DNA of 64,000 nucleotides from positions 176,143 to 240,142 of the forward strand of contig CALEHQ010000043.1 in the NCBI GenBank assembly GCA_937876315.1, given 5' to 3'. The DNA is from an uncultured Actinomycetes bacterium (GTDB taxonomy: Bacteria; Actinomycetota; Acidimicrobiia; Acidimicrobiales; Acidimicrobilacustridaceae). Shown piece by piece: positions 41,815-50,652 of this stretch (the first letter of the stretch is position 1; each line of letters starts with the position of its first letter). The notes under the pieces are model-generated. The model saw only the letters and a program-made list of their open reading frames with translations. It searched no databases and was not told where the DNA came from. Position numbers and translations under genes: made by a program.

Positions 41815-42506
41815 GGCTGCATCACCGTTCCGCGATCGGCAACCAACAGTGCACCGGTAATGGCAGCAGCTGCGGGCGTGGCCAACATGTCGAGAAGGCC
41901 AAGAACATCGTCAACAGCTGAACCTGGAGGCAACGCTGGTTGGCCGAGCACCGGCACTACCGGCACATCGACACCTCCAGCATCACCCTCAACGTCATCA
42001 CCGAGCATGAATGCAGCAAGTTCCACTTCGATTGTGTTCACCGTGATTGACCTTGCACCCCAACGTCGGGCCACTGCTTTGGCCATCACTCGTATGGCTT
42101 CAACTGCGCTACACAGCGGAACGAGATCGGCCACACCAGTGGTCGCCACCGTCGGCAGGATGAGGACGACGCGACCGCCGTCGGCGATGACCGTGTGCAC
42201 TTGTTGCAACACAACGAATGCGGTTCGCATCGGATACTCCGCCGCCTGATCCCATTCCTCTTCTGAAAGAGAGGTAATTGGAGCGGCGCGAAATGCCGAT
42301 GGATCGATAGCGGCAAGCACAACGCGATCAACCGTTCCTGATCCAACAAGCGAGCCGAGTGCCCCGCTGACGGCGTGCGCATTGGCAAGGTCGAGTGATG
42401 GATCAGTCTCGATCACCACATCGCCTCGATCCCGAAGCCTCTCGGCAACCGATGCTCCGATTCCCGATCCTGTTGTGATGACAAGGGTGCGTGATGCTGT
42501 CGCCAT
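41811..42506 (-). CDS. Degenerate SDR-fold protein lacking the catalytic Tyr and Lys
   Basis: 231-residue protein aligned with its neighbour's SDR fold but altered at key sites. The cofactor loop is ITTGSGIGASVAERL (one residue shorter than TGxxxGxG). The active-site segment reads L-C-S-A-V-E-A, where the neighbouring SDR has F-Y-S-A-V-K-A, so Tyr becomes Cys and Lys becomes Glu. It cannot be a classical dehydrogenase; a partner or regulatory subunit is conceivable. AGGAGG precedes the ATG by 6 nt, so it is well translated. It overlaps the active SDR by 4 nt. Confidence 0.75.
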   Translation of the reverse strand: MATASRTLVITTGSGIGASVAERLRDRGDVVIETDPSLDLANAHAVSGALGSLVGSGTVDRVVLAAIDPSAFRAAPITSLSEEEWDQAAEYPMRTAFVVLQQVHTVIADGGRVVLILPTVATTGVADLVPLCSAVEAIRVMAKAVARRWGARSITVNTIEVELAAFMLGDDVEGDAGGVDVPVVPVLGQPALPPGSAVDDVLGLLDMLATPAAAAITGALLVADRGTVMQP

Positions 42507-42521
42507 ACCGATCCTCCTGAG

Positions 42522-42540
42522 AGGGAAACGCTAGTTCCCT
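42522..42540. promoter_or_regulatory. Inverted repeat in the SDR-MFS divergent gap
   Basis: AGGGAA-N7-TTCCCT (42522-42527 with 42535-42540), a symmetric 6-7-6 repeat in the 75-bp divergent gap between the degenerate SDR and the MFS transporter. It is operator-like; no TetR- or MarR-type gene is adjacent to supply the regulator. Confidence 0.35.
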
Positions 42541-42581
42541 ACTTCTTCGAGCGGATCACTCCCTGCCGGTAGCCTCGGCCG

Positions 42582-44012
42582 GTGGACAGGGGGAAGCAGC
42601 GACGGGTACTCGTCGCAACGATGCTCGGCGTATTTGTCTCCGGCTGGCCCGCGGTCATTCTCGTTGCCGCACTTCCAGAAATCGGTGAAAATCTTGACGC
42701 GTCCACCTCGACGCTTTCGTGGGTGCTTTCGCTTCCGATGCTGGTCGGCGCTGTCATGCTTCCCACCTTCGGTCGACTCGGTGATCTCAAAGGACAGCGG
42801 CGAGTCTTCCTGATCGGCCTCACCGTGTGCGGCGCAGCCGCAATCCTCACTGCACTTTCATGGAATGCGGCCTCGCTCATCGTGTTTCGAACCATCAGCC
42901 AGACTGCCGGCTTTGCCACCGCACCGACCGCAGTCGCGCTCATCATGGAAACGTTTCCTCTCGATGCTCGCCCCAAGGCTCTCGGCATGTGGGCGTTTGT
43001 TTCCGCTGCCGCACCGGCTCTTGGTCTGGCCTTTGGCGGCCCGATGGTCGAGGCCCTCAGTTGGCGCGGCGTGTTCCTTGCGCAGGGTGTACTCGCTCTT
43101 GCGTTTCTCCCGTTCTGCTTGCGCTGGCTCACCGAGACGCAACGTCGATCCAACATCGGTTTCGATATCGCCGGCGGCATCACCCTCATGTTGGGGACAG
43201 GATCGATACTCCTCTATCTCGATCGAGGTGGTTCGTGGGGTTGGACCCAACCAGTCGAACTGGCACTACTCGTTGCCGCACCGATGCTCATTCTTTTATT
43301 CGTCCGCATCGAAAAGCGCGCCAAGTTTCCTCTTCTCCCCACTGGCCTTCTCGCCAATCCCGCCTATTCGATGCCTGCAGTTTCTGAATTCTTTTCGCAA
43401 GCCTCAAGCAACGCTGTCTTCTTCAGTGCTCCGCTACTGCTTCAACAACGGTTTGGAAAGTCAATTGCCGAAACTGCGTTCCTCATGCTGCCATTGCCAC
43501 TTGGAATGTGCTTTGGAGCGATTCTCGGGGGCCGTGTCGCTGCAAGATTTGGTGAGCGTCGAGGTGGGCTCATCGGCACTTCATCAATGGCCCTTTCGAT
43601 GCTGCTCTTCCTTGCTGGGTACAACTACGAATCAATGGGCCTTGTCACTCTGGCTCTCATCATTCAGGGAATCGCCAACGGATTTGTTCGACCAGCAGTC
43701 GCATCTGCTGGCGGAGCAGCACTGAGCCCTGAGTACTTCGGTGTCGGCATGGCCACATTGCGCATGATCGCGTTGCTCGGATCAACGATGGGCATCAGCA
43801 TTGCGCTTGCGGCATCGGTCATCGGCGGCTTCAGAGCGATCTACCTCACCACATTTGTCCTTGCCCTGTTCTCAACAGCAACCATGACTCAGGTCGTTTC
43901 CCACAAACGCTTCACTGGCACGCCCGAAGAACGCAAAGCTCAGGAACGCGAACTCATAAAGGATATGGAAACCGAAGCCGGCCTCACCACACTGCCTGCT
44001 TTTGAAGGCTGA
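42582..44012 (+). CDS. Major facilitator superfamily transporter
   Basis: 476-residue multi-helix transporter, about 12-14 helices, of the drug/H+ antiporter type. The motif-A-like LGDLKGQRRVFLIG follows helix 2, and ALVFRTISQTAGF-like and LLGSTMGISIALAASVIGG helices complete the fold. GTG start at 42582. The N-terminal VLVATMLGVFVSGWPAVILVAALPEI is a family-typical first helix, described here in part. A sibling DUF-type gene follows 2 nt later. The substrate is unknown; export of a catabolic intermediate or antibiotic are both possible. Confidence 0.87.
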   Translation: MDRGKQRRVLVATMLGVFVSGWPAVILVAALPEIGENLDASTSTLSWVLSLPMLVGAVMLPTFGRLGDLKGQRRVFLIGLTVCGAAAILTALSWNAASLIVFRTISQTAGFATAPTAVALIMETFPLDARPKALGMWAFVSAAAPALGLAFGGPMVEALSWRGVFLAQGVLALAFLPFCLRWLTETQRRSNIGFDIAGGITLMLGTGSILLYLDRGGSWGWTQPVELALLVAAPMLILLFVRIEKRAKFPLLPTGLLANPAYSMPAVSEFFSQASSNAVFFSAPLLLQQRFGKSIAETAFLMLPLPLGMCFGAILGGRVAARFGERRGGLIGTSSMALSMLLFLAGYNYESMGLVTLALIIQGIANGFVRPAVASAGGAALSPEYFGVGMATLRMIALLGSTMGISIALAASVIGGFRAIYLTTFVLALFSTATMTQVVSHKRFTGTPEERKAQERELIKDMETEAGLTTLPAFEG

Positions 44013-44014
44013 CG

Positions 44015-44647
44015 ATGACTGAATCAATCACCACACCAAACGCCGTTCTTTATCTCGCGACCTGGCTTCCATCTCACCTGCATGTGCAGTTCTCGGCCTG
44101 GTGTGATGATCACCATCGCGAGCAACTCGTGCTCCCCGGTTTCCGGCGGGCACGTCGCTTCGAGTGGACAGCCGGCGGGCGCGACGACGATCCACCGCAG
44201 TACCTCACGATGTATGACCTCGACTCCCTTGCGGCACTCCATACCGAGGCGTATGTCGAGCACACGAATTCCTCAGGCGGACTACCCGATTTTCTTCGCG
44301 GACATCTTCGAGTGCAGCGACGCGATTGCAACCTGCTTGCGGCCCTTCCCAGTCCTTGGTGGCCACCAACACACACGTCGCTTCTCAATCTCTTCCAACT
44401 GAACGACGACGAACTGGCCGTTGGTCTTCAGGAACACATTTCGACGCTCACAGCAACGTCAGCGACGCCCATTCCCAACTTCACCCTTCGAATTATCGAC
44501 AGCGATAACGACGAGCCGATCGTGTTAGTCGATCATGACGACGCGGCCACAGTCCTTATCGACACGATCACCGCTGCAAGCGGATCACTTCGTTCGTCTT
44601 GGCGATGTGTCTTCGACGAACGCTCACACGGGTCTGAACAGGCATAG
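44015..44647 (+). CDS. DUF4286-like alpha/beta-barrel protein
   Basis: 210-residue soluble protein. Two halves each have the pattern of a ferredoxin-like dimeric alpha/beta barrel: LYLATWLPSHLHVQFSAWCDDH then LPGFRRARRFEW and PQYLTMYDLDSLAAL. It resembles proteins annotated DUF4286 or EthD-like, of unknown biochemical role, often beside degradation enzymes. It starts 2 nt after the MFS gene's stop, so both are one transcript. No signal peptide or membrane helix seen. Confidence 0.6.
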   Translation: MTESITTPNAVLYLATWLPSHLHVQFSAWCDDHHREQLVLPGFRRARRFEWTAGGRDDDPPQYLTMYDLDSLAALHTEAYVEHTNSSGGLPDFLRGHLRVQRRDCNLLAALPSPWWPPTHTSLLNLFQLNDDELAVGLQEHISTLTATSATPIPNFTLRIIDSDNDEPIVLVDHDDAATVLIDTITAASGSLRSSWRCVFDERSHGSEQA

Positions 44648-44681
44648 CTCCGCGGCCTTCTAGGATCACGAAATCGAAATC

Positions 44682-45260
44682 TTGATCATCTGCTCCGGAA
44701 ATACCTGTCGGTCGCCAATGGCGATGGGTCTGCTTGCGCATCACCTCACCCTTCGCGGCATGGAAGCACGCGTGCATTCGGCCGGAACTCTTGGTTGGGG
44801 CGGACCCGCAACCAACCACGCCGTCGAGACGCTCGCGGCTCGGGGCCTTGATCTCTCTGAACACGAAAGTCGCCGCATCAAGGGCGAAGACGTTGCCGAA
44901 GCGGATCTCATCATCGGCGTGACTCGTGATCATGTTCACGGCATTGTCATCCACGACCAGGCTGCGCTTGAACGGACCTTTGTTATGGGCGAGATCGTCC
45001 GGCTGGGCAACAAGGTTGGGCCTCGCCAACCAGGGCAATCGGTTCGCGAGTGGTGCGCCACCGTTGCAGCACTGCGACCGCCGAACCGACCTGCCGGAAT
45101 TGCCGCCGACGACATCGCCGATCCAGTTGGCGAGGGCCTCGAGGTCTACGCCGCCACCGCAGACAAACTCGACAAGCTCTGCGCCGCAACCGCCGCTCTT
45201 CTCGTCCCTGACGGCGCTCACGGCGAAGTGGTCGACATCGACCCGCTTATCGAACTCTGA
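44682..45260 (+). CDS. Low-molecular-weight protein tyrosine phosphatase
   Basis: About 192-residue phosphatase of the LMW-PTP/arsenate-reductase family. The P-loop is C-S-G-N-T-C-R-S (C-x5-R) and the general acid lies in DDIADPVGEGL. It is longer than the usual 150 residues through an insertion at VGPRQPGQSVREW. The start is unclear: a TTG at 44682 gives a very short first strand. AGGA lies 7 nt before an ATC at 44673, which would give the family-standard MEIL start, a rare non-AUG option. It follows the DUF4286-like gene by 34 nt. Confidence 0.82.
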   Translation: MIICSGNTCRSPMAMGLLAHHLTLRGMEARVHSAGTLGWGGPATNHAVETLAARGLDLSEHESRRIKGEDVAEADLIIGVTRDHVHGIVIHDQAALERTFVMGEIVRLGNKVGPRQPGQSVREWCATVAALRPPNRPAGIAADDIADPVGEGLEVYAATADKLDKLCAATAALLVPDGAHGEVVDIDPLIEL

Positions 45261-45286
45261 TCAGTCACCTTCCCTAGGATTGGGGA

Positions 45287-46138
45287 ATGGGAAAATTCGC
45301 AAATAGCAAAGCGCTCGCTGGAGCAAGTTTCGGTGTTCTGAAAAGCGAGAAGAAGCTCGCCGCCATTCCTGCAGTTTCCGCCATCACCTGCGGCATCATC
45401 GCGGTGGCCGTCGGTGGCGGTGTTGTTCTCACCGCCGATTTCATAGCCAACCCTGCACCCGGCCAAGACGACTTTTCTCTCACACCTGCGTCATGGGCGA
45501 TTGGCATTGTGGGACTGTTCATCATCGGCCTCGTTTCGCAGATATTCGCCGCCACTCTCATCGCCGCCGCCAATGAACGACTCGATGGTGGCAGTTTCAC
45601 GATGGGTCAGGCATTTTCCAAAGCAACAACTCGCACGCCCTCGATTCTTGGTTGGTCGGCGATCAACTCAACCGTCGGTCTCATACTTCAAGCCATCCGC
45701 GACAAAGCAGGCTTCCTGGGTGACCTTGCTGCTGGCCTGATCGGAGCAGCCTGGAACGTCGTCACGTGGCTCGTGCTTCCGATCATCATCATCGAGGGCA
45801 CCGGCCCAATCGCTGCAATCAAGAAGTCCGCGACTCTGTTGAAGTCGACCTGGGGTGAAAACCTTTTCGCGCAGGCCGGCATTGGCCTTATCGGATTCCT
45901 CCTGATGCTTCCGGGCATCTTGATCTTCGGCGCGTTGAGCTTCGTCCTTCCCGTCGTCGGCATTCCGCTCCTGTTCATCTGGGTAGTCGTCATCGGCTGC
46001 CTGATGTCGGCTCTCGGCGCGATCTACCGCACTGCTCTCTACCGCTTCGCAGTTGGTCTTCCGAATGGCGACGCGTTCACGCAGGATGAACTTTCCGGAG
46101 CCTTCAAACCAAAGGTGAAGTCCGGACGCATGCGCTAA
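45287..46138 (+). CDS. Multi-helix membrane protein (DUF6159-like)
   Basis: 283-residue integral membrane protein with about six helices, matching a conserved family annotated DUF6159. The central segment WLVLPIIIIEGTGPIAAIKKSATLLKSTWG resembles the amphipathic element of YciC-like proteins (described here in part). Its function is unknown. It ends 6 nt before the stop of the convergent acyltransferase. It may be in the same transcript as the phosphatase gene 26 nt upstream. Confidence 0.7.
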   Translation: MGKFANSKALAGASFGVLKSEKKLAAIPAVSAITCGIIAVAVGGGVVLTADFIANPAPGQDDFSLTPASWAIGIVGLFIIGLVSQIFAATLIAAANERLDGGSFTMGQAFSKATTRTPSILGWSAINSTVGLILQAIRDKAGFLGDLAAGLIGAAWNVVTWLVLPIIIIEGTGPIAAIKKSATLLKSTWGENLFAQAGIGLIGFLLMLPGILIFGALSFVLPVVGIPLLFIWVVVIGCLMSALGAIYRTALYRFAVGLPNGDAFTQDELSGAFKPKVKSGRMR

Positions 46139-46144
46139 TCGGCG

Positions 46145-46861
46145 TTAGCTGCCGGATTCTTCAGTCGGTCGAACTCCAACCGGCCAACCTTCGACAACAA
46201 CAACTTCATTCGTAAGCGGCGGGACCCAACCTTCGCCGTCGATCCAACGACGAACGACACGGCCCGGCACGCCCACGACAACGCTGTGATCGGGGATATC
46301 TCCGCGCACAACGGCACCAGCAGCAATCGCGCAATTGCGGCCGATGTTGGCGCCCGGCAACACGACAACGTTTGTGCCGATCCAAGTTCCTGAACCAACG
46401 CGCACAGAAAAACCCTGCAGCACCTGCTTGCCCACAGGAAGCCAAGGATCGGCGTAAGTGTGATTGTGGTCAGTGAAGTACACGTTGGGAGCGATCGTGA
46501 CATCGGCTTCAAGCACGATCGAATGGCGAGCAACAAACCAGCAGTCCTTGCCCACCGTCGTTCGATCACCGATTTCAATCACCGGCGGCGAATCAGGTGG
46601 ATACGTCTCGGTAGGCATACCCACCGCGAGTGTCGTGCCGGCACCGATGAAACAGTCCTCGCCAAGGTGAATAGCATGGGCGTTGTAGCAATCCCCTTGG
46701 GGGAACGCGACGTAACTGCCCCGCCCCATCGATCCGTAACGACGGGCCAACGGGTGCTCAGCATTGATCGCACCAGCAAGGCGAAGTCGATCCCATGCGG
46801 CGTTAATGACCGTCGTCGCGACGGAACGAGACTGCGCCTTCAGACGGTCAGACCAAGACAT
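46145..46861 (-). CDS. Left-handed beta-helix acyltransferase
   Basis: 238-residue hexapeptide-repeat transferase of the maltose/galactoside O-acetyltransferase class. Repeats appear as IHLGEDCFIGAGTTLAVG, IGDRTTVGKDCWFVA and VRVGSGTWIGTNVVVLPG, with an NHTY-type His loop (TDHNHTYADP) placing the catalytic His. It acetylates a sugar or small hydroxyl acceptor with acetyl-CoA. ATG start at 46861; a 54-bp divergent gap separates it from the SRPBCC gene. No pathway neighbour identifies the acceptor. Confidence 0.87.
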   Translation of the reverse strand: MSWSDRLKAQSRSVATTVINAAWDRLRLAGAINAEHPLARRYGSMGRGSYVAFPQGDCYNAHAIHLGEDCFIGAGTTLAVGMPTETYPPDSPPVIEIGDRTTVGKDCWFVARHSIVLEADVTIAPNVYFTDHNHTYADPWLPVGKQVLQGFSVRVGSGTWIGTNVVVLPGANIGRNCAIAAGAVVRGDIPDHSVVVGVPGRVVRRWIDGEGWVPPLTNEVVVVEGWPVGVRPTEESGS

Positions 46862-46915
46862 GAATTGTCACTCTAATTGACGGTAGTCTGAACACTTTCC
46901 TGCCCCGGAGTTTCG

Positions 46916-47323
46916 ATGGCCACCATCAGATCACATGCCAGAGTCCACCGAAACGCCGACGACGTTTGGAAGGTCGTCGGAGACCCGACTCGCATCGTCC
47001 AGTGGTTCCCAGGCGTGACCGCGGTAACTGTCGAGGACAACATCCGCACGCTCACTCTCGCAGCAGGCCTGCCTGTCTTCGAAGAGATCGTCACGCTCGA
47101 CAATCGCATGCGCCGTTTTCAGTACCGCATCACCGGGCCACTTCCAGTGAAGTACCACCTCGGCACTATGGATGTCATCGAAGACGGCGAACCGGGCTGT
47201 CTGCTCATGTACTCCACCGAGATTTCCCCGGACCCCATGGCGTTCGTGCTTGACGGCGTCATCTCCGAGGGAATCGAAAATCTTGCTCGCATGCTGAACG
47301 ACCACACCGAGGACGAACGCTGA
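46916..47323 (+). CDS. SRPBCC-family (START/polyketide-cyclase-like) protein
   Basis: 135-residue ligand-binding fold protein. The pattern ADDVWKVVGDPTRIVQWFPGV is the N-terminal helix-grip signature, and the C-terminal amphipathic helix is VISEGIENLARMLND. Such proteins bind hydrophobic molecules, sometimes acting as cyclases or deaminase partners. It shares one nucleotide with the downstream sulfatase start (TGATG), which implies coupled translation. Function unknown. Confidence 0.82.
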   Translation: MATIRSHARVHRNADDVWKVVGDPTRIVQWFPGVTAVTVEDNIRTLTLAAGLPVFEEIVTLDNRMRRFQYRITGPLPVKYHLGTMDVIEDGEPGCLLMYSTEISPDPMAFVLDGVISEGIENLARMLNDHTEDER

Positions 47324-48867
47324 TGGGTCGCAAAATTCTTTTCATCACCACCGACCAAATGCGTTACGACGCAATCGGTGCCAATGGCGGAAACGTTGCC
47401 CGCACACCCAACATCGATTCGTTTGCAGCAAACGGAATTTCCTACGACCGTGCACAACCACAAAATGTTGTGTGCATGCCATCGCGCTCCACGATGGTGA
47501 CCGGCCAGAACGTTGGCACGCACGGCGTATGGATGAATGGTGTGCCGCTTCCGGTCGAATCTCCCAGCGTTGCCGCAGTGCTGCACGACGCGGGCTATCG
47601 AACGGCACTTATTGGCAAAAGCCATTTCGAACCACTGCTTGACCCATTTTTGCGCTTCGAAGAAAACCGTCAAGGTTTTGCCGGCGCAACCGAAGGCCAT
47701 CGCGGGTTCGATCATATGGAACTCGCCACCCATGGCGCGGCCGGGTTCACGCATTACTCACGTTTCATTCGCAAAGAACATCCCGAAGCCATCGGCATGT
47801 TCTTTCAGGTGCTTGATGGCGATCTTGAAGTGAGCGATGTTCCTGGTGGCGATTCCGGTGCTCCGCAGATCAAACACAATGCTGTTCCGCGCGACTGGTA
47901 TCACACCGATTGGGTCGCCGATCGAACCATTTCATGGCTCGACGGCCTGAAGGCTGACGATGACTGGTTCTGCTGGATGAGTTTCCCTGACCCCCATCAC
48001 CCGTGGGATCCACCCGAATCTGAACTGCATCGCGTCGACTGGCGCGAACTCGATCTTCCTGTGGGTTACCCGCAGAACCAAGCTGAGCGAGAAGCAATCA
48101 TTGATTCCAAACCGCGCCACTGGCGTCTTTGGTATGACGGAAAGCTCGTGAGCAATTACGAAGCCCCCTGCAAATGGGTGCCCGCAACTCTTACTGCCGA
48201 TCAAATTCGCGAAGTCAACGCGATGGCGCATATCGAAAACGAACTCATCGACGAAGCTATTGGTCGCGTGCTTGCGGCGATCGACGCCAAGGGATGGAGC
48301 GATGACCTCGACATCGTCTTCACCACCGATCACGGCGAATTCCAGGGCGACTTCGGGTTGCTCTTTAAAGGCCCGTATCACGTTGATTCGCTCATGCGTC
48401 TTCCGCTTATTTGGCGACCGGCACCCTCGGCCGGCGGTGGCATCAATGCCACCGCACGAGTCTCAAAGCCCGTTGGCTTGCTTGATCTCGCGCCAACCTT
48501 CTGCACCATTGCTGGCGTTCAACCACCAGAGTGGATGGAAGGTCGACCGCTGCCTATCGACGATGCCGATGCAGTTGCACGTGGTTTCGAGCGAGTCACC
48601 ACCGAATGGGACAACCATCAGCCCGATGGCACCGAGATTCATCTGCGCACGATCATGCGCGACAACTTCGTGTGCACCACCTATCAACCAGGCACCGTGC
48701 ACGATGGCACCGAGGGCGAGTTGTACGACCTCGTCCTCGATCCGTTGCAGCAGGTCAATCTGTGGGACGACCCCGAACGCCGTGCATTGCGCGACGAACT
48801 ACTGATCGATCTTGCGGCCAACTTTGTCGAGCCCCGCGAATTCCGACACGCCGAAGCGCCCGTTTGA
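47323..48867 (+). CDS. Sulfatase (formylglycine type)
   Basis: 514-residue arylsulfatase-superfamily hydrolase. The formylglycine site is C51-M-P-S-R, which needs a converting enzyme (FGE) encoded elsewhere. Metal ligands include D11 in TTDQMRYDA and the Asp/His of FTTDHGEFQGDFGLLFKGP (described in part). FFRHPHHPWDPPE-like SFPDPHHPWDPPESEL resembles choline- and carbohydrate-sulfatases. No signal peptide, so it likely acts in the cytoplasm. It is coupled to the upstream SRPBCC gene. Confidence 0.9.
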   Translation: MGRKILFITTDQMRYDAIGANGGNVARTPNIDSFAANGISYDRAQPQNVVCMPSRSTMVTGQNVGTHGVWMNGVPLPVESPSVAAVLHDAGYRTALIGKSHFEPLLDPFLRFEENRQGFAGATEGHRGFDHMELATHGAAGFTHYSRFIRKEHPEAIGMFFQVLDGDLEVSDVPGGDSGAPQIKHNAVPRDWYHTDWVADRTISWLDGLKADDDWFCWMSFPDPHHPWDPPESELHRVDWRELDLPVGYPQNQAEREAIIDSKPRHWRLWYDGKLVSNYEAPCKWVPATLTADQIREVNAMAHIENELIDEAIGRVLAAIDAKGWSDDLDIVFTTDHGEFQGDFGLLFKGPYHVDSLMRLPLIWRPAPSAGGGINATARVSKPVGLLDLAPTFCTIAGVQPPEWMEGRPLPIDDADAVARGFERVTTEWDNHQPDGTEIHLRTIMRDNFVCTTYQPGTVHDGTEGELYDLVLDPLQQVNLWDDPERRALRDELLIDLAANFVEPREFRHAEAPV

Positions 48868-48878
48868 TTTTTCGCTGA

Positions 48879-49763
48879 TTACAACAAGCCCGCAAGCATT
48901 TCGAGGGTTTCGTCGCGATTGTCATAAGGAACAGCCACAAATTCGGTCGCGCCCGCTTCGAAGATCTTTTCGATGCCGGCTCGAACAGTTGCAGCGTTGC
49001 CAACAAGCGCGACGTCGGCTGGTCCTTCAACGCCTTCACGATCCAGCATCGCTCGGTACGAAGGAAGGAATCCGTACACGAGGAATTCCTCGGCGGCTTT
49101 CGCGCGTGCACCGGCTTCATCGTCGGTGACACAGACCGGCAAGGCACACACGATACGCGGTGAAGGGCGACCGGCTTCGGCTGCAGCCTTGTTGATGGTC
49201 GGCGCGATATGCGAAGCAATTGTGGTCGGACCAGTCATCCAGGTAGCTGTTCCTTGCGCCATACGCGCGGTGACATTCAGCATCTGCGTGCCCAACGCGG
49301 CAACGAGTGTGTCCACCGGTGTTGAATCAGGGATGTCGAGCGCAAGGTGACCGTGCAACGTTTCACCAGCAAAGTCGGCCGCTTCGCCGTTAAGAAGTGG
49401 CATAAGGATGCTGAGGTATTCGCGAAGGTGACGAACAGGCTTATCGAAGGTCATACCGAACATTCCCTCGATCACCATCTGATGCGACAGGCCAATGCCG
49501 AGTGTGAATCGACCATCGGCGACCTGCTGCAACGTGCGCGCTTGAGCCGCCAACATCGCAGGGTGACGCGGGTAGGTGGGAACAACTGCGGTACCCAGAC
49601 GAATCTTCGGTACTTCGCGCGCGACAACCGTGAGCGCAGTGAGCGTATCGAGGCCAAAGATCTGCGGCATCCAATAGGATCCGAAACCTGCGTCGGCAAA
49701 AAGTCGTCCGTGCTCAACTGCCTTATCGACGGTTTCGGGTTGGCTAAAGATTCCAATTTCCAT
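48879..49763 (-). CDS. LLM-class F420-dependent oxidoreductase
   Basis: 294-residue luciferase-like barrel enzyme. Segments are GRLFADAGFGSYWMPQIFG, LGTAVVPTYPRHPAMLAAQA, DGRFTLGIGLSHQ and the C-terminal EAGATEFVAVPYDN. Related actinobacterial proteins use F420. AGGAGT precedes the ATG. It starts 15 nt after the next LLM gene's stop on the same strand, so the two are co-transcribed. Convergent with the sulfatase (11-nt gap). Confidence 0.87.
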   Translation of the reverse strand: MEIGIFSQPETVDKAVEHGRLFADAGFGSYWMPQIFGLDTLTALTVVAREVPKIRLGTAVVPTYPRHPAMLAAQARTLQQVADGRFTLGIGLSHQMVIEGMFGMTFDKPVRHLREYLSILMPLLNGEAADFAGETLHGHLALDIPDSTPVDTLVAALGTQMLNVTARMAQGTATWMTGPTTIASHIAPTINKAAAEAGRPSPRIVCALPVCVTDDEAGARAKAAEEFLVYGFLPSYRAMLDREGVEGPADVALVGNAATVRAGIEKIFEAGATEFVAVPYDNRDETLEMLAGLL

Positions 49764-49778
49764 GATGACTCCTAGGGA

Positions 49779-50624
49779 TTACTCAGCTAAGTGCTGGAGA
49801 GCGACCGCATGTGCTTCGAGCACTGCGGGTGAGTGAGGCGGCGGCAAATACACGATGCCCATATCGAGGCCGGCTTCGGCATACGCCTCGGCCTGCGCAA
49901 CAGCGACTCCGGGATCGTTGACGTCGGCCAAAAGATGGGTTGAGGTCATGATCTCGGATGGATCACGGCCAATACGTTCACATTCGGCCCACAACAGATC
50001 GCGCGATGCCTTCCACGAATCAACCGGTCCGCCAGGGAAGTTCCAATGCTGGGCCCAACGAGCCGCGGCGGGAAGTGTGCGTTTGGGACCAGCGCCACCG
50101 ATACAGATTGGCGGATGCGGGCGTTGAAGAGGTTTCGGTTCGCAATACGCGTTGGTCAGCGTGAAGTGCTGGCCGCTGAAGTTTGAGACTTCGTTTGTGA
50201 GTAACGAGACAATCACTTCGAGCGCTTCATCGAACATGTCGAAACGTTCGGTGAGTGTGGCGCCAAGACTGATGCCGTAGGCGTCGGCTTCTTCATCGTT
50301 CCAACCAGCGCCAAGACCAAGTTCGAGGCGACCATTCGAAATCACGTCGACGGTTGCGGCCATATTCGCCATCACCGCGGGGTGGCGATACGGAAGGCCA
50401 GTCACCAGCACACCGACACGAATTCTTCTGGTCGCTTGGGCCAGTGCGGTGAGCGTTGACCAACCTTCGAGACACGGACCGTGCGAGTTATCGGAATGGA
50501 TGGGATAGAAGTGATCGAAGTTCCATCCCGAGTCATACAGTTCGATGTCGTCAGCGGCCTGCCACACATCGAGCATCGCTTGCCATGTCGTGTGTTGAGG
50601 TGAGGTCTTGAATCCGAAGCGCAC
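49779..50624 (-). CDS. LLM-class F420-dependent oxidoreductase
   Basis: 281-residue luciferase-like enzyme of a different subfamily from its neighbour. It begins MRFGFKTSPQHTTWQ, then WNFDHFYPI, RVGVLVTGLPYRHPAVMANM, NGRLELGLGAGWNDEEADAYG and CIGGAGPKRTLPAAARWAQH. GTG start at 50624. It is followed 15 nt later by the LLM gene at 48879, forming a two-gene operon of related flavoproteins. The second gene may take over an intermediate; substrates unknown. Confidence 0.88.
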   Translation of the reverse strand: MRFGFKTSPQHTTWQAMLDVWQAADDIELYDSGWNFDHFYPIHSDNSHGPCLEGWSTLTALAQATRRIRVGVLVTGLPYRHPAVMANMAATVDVISNGRLELGLGAGWNDEEADAYGISLGATLTERFDMFDEALEVIVSLLTNEVSNFSGQHFTLTNAYCEPKPLQRPHPPICIGGAGPKRTLPAAARWAQHWNFPGGPVDSWKASRDLLWAECERIGRDPSEIMTSTHLLADVNDPGVAVAQAEAYAEAGLDMGIVYLPPPHSPAVLEAHAVALQHLAE

Positions 50625-50652
50625 CCCGTGAGGCTACTGATTTCAGCGCGGC

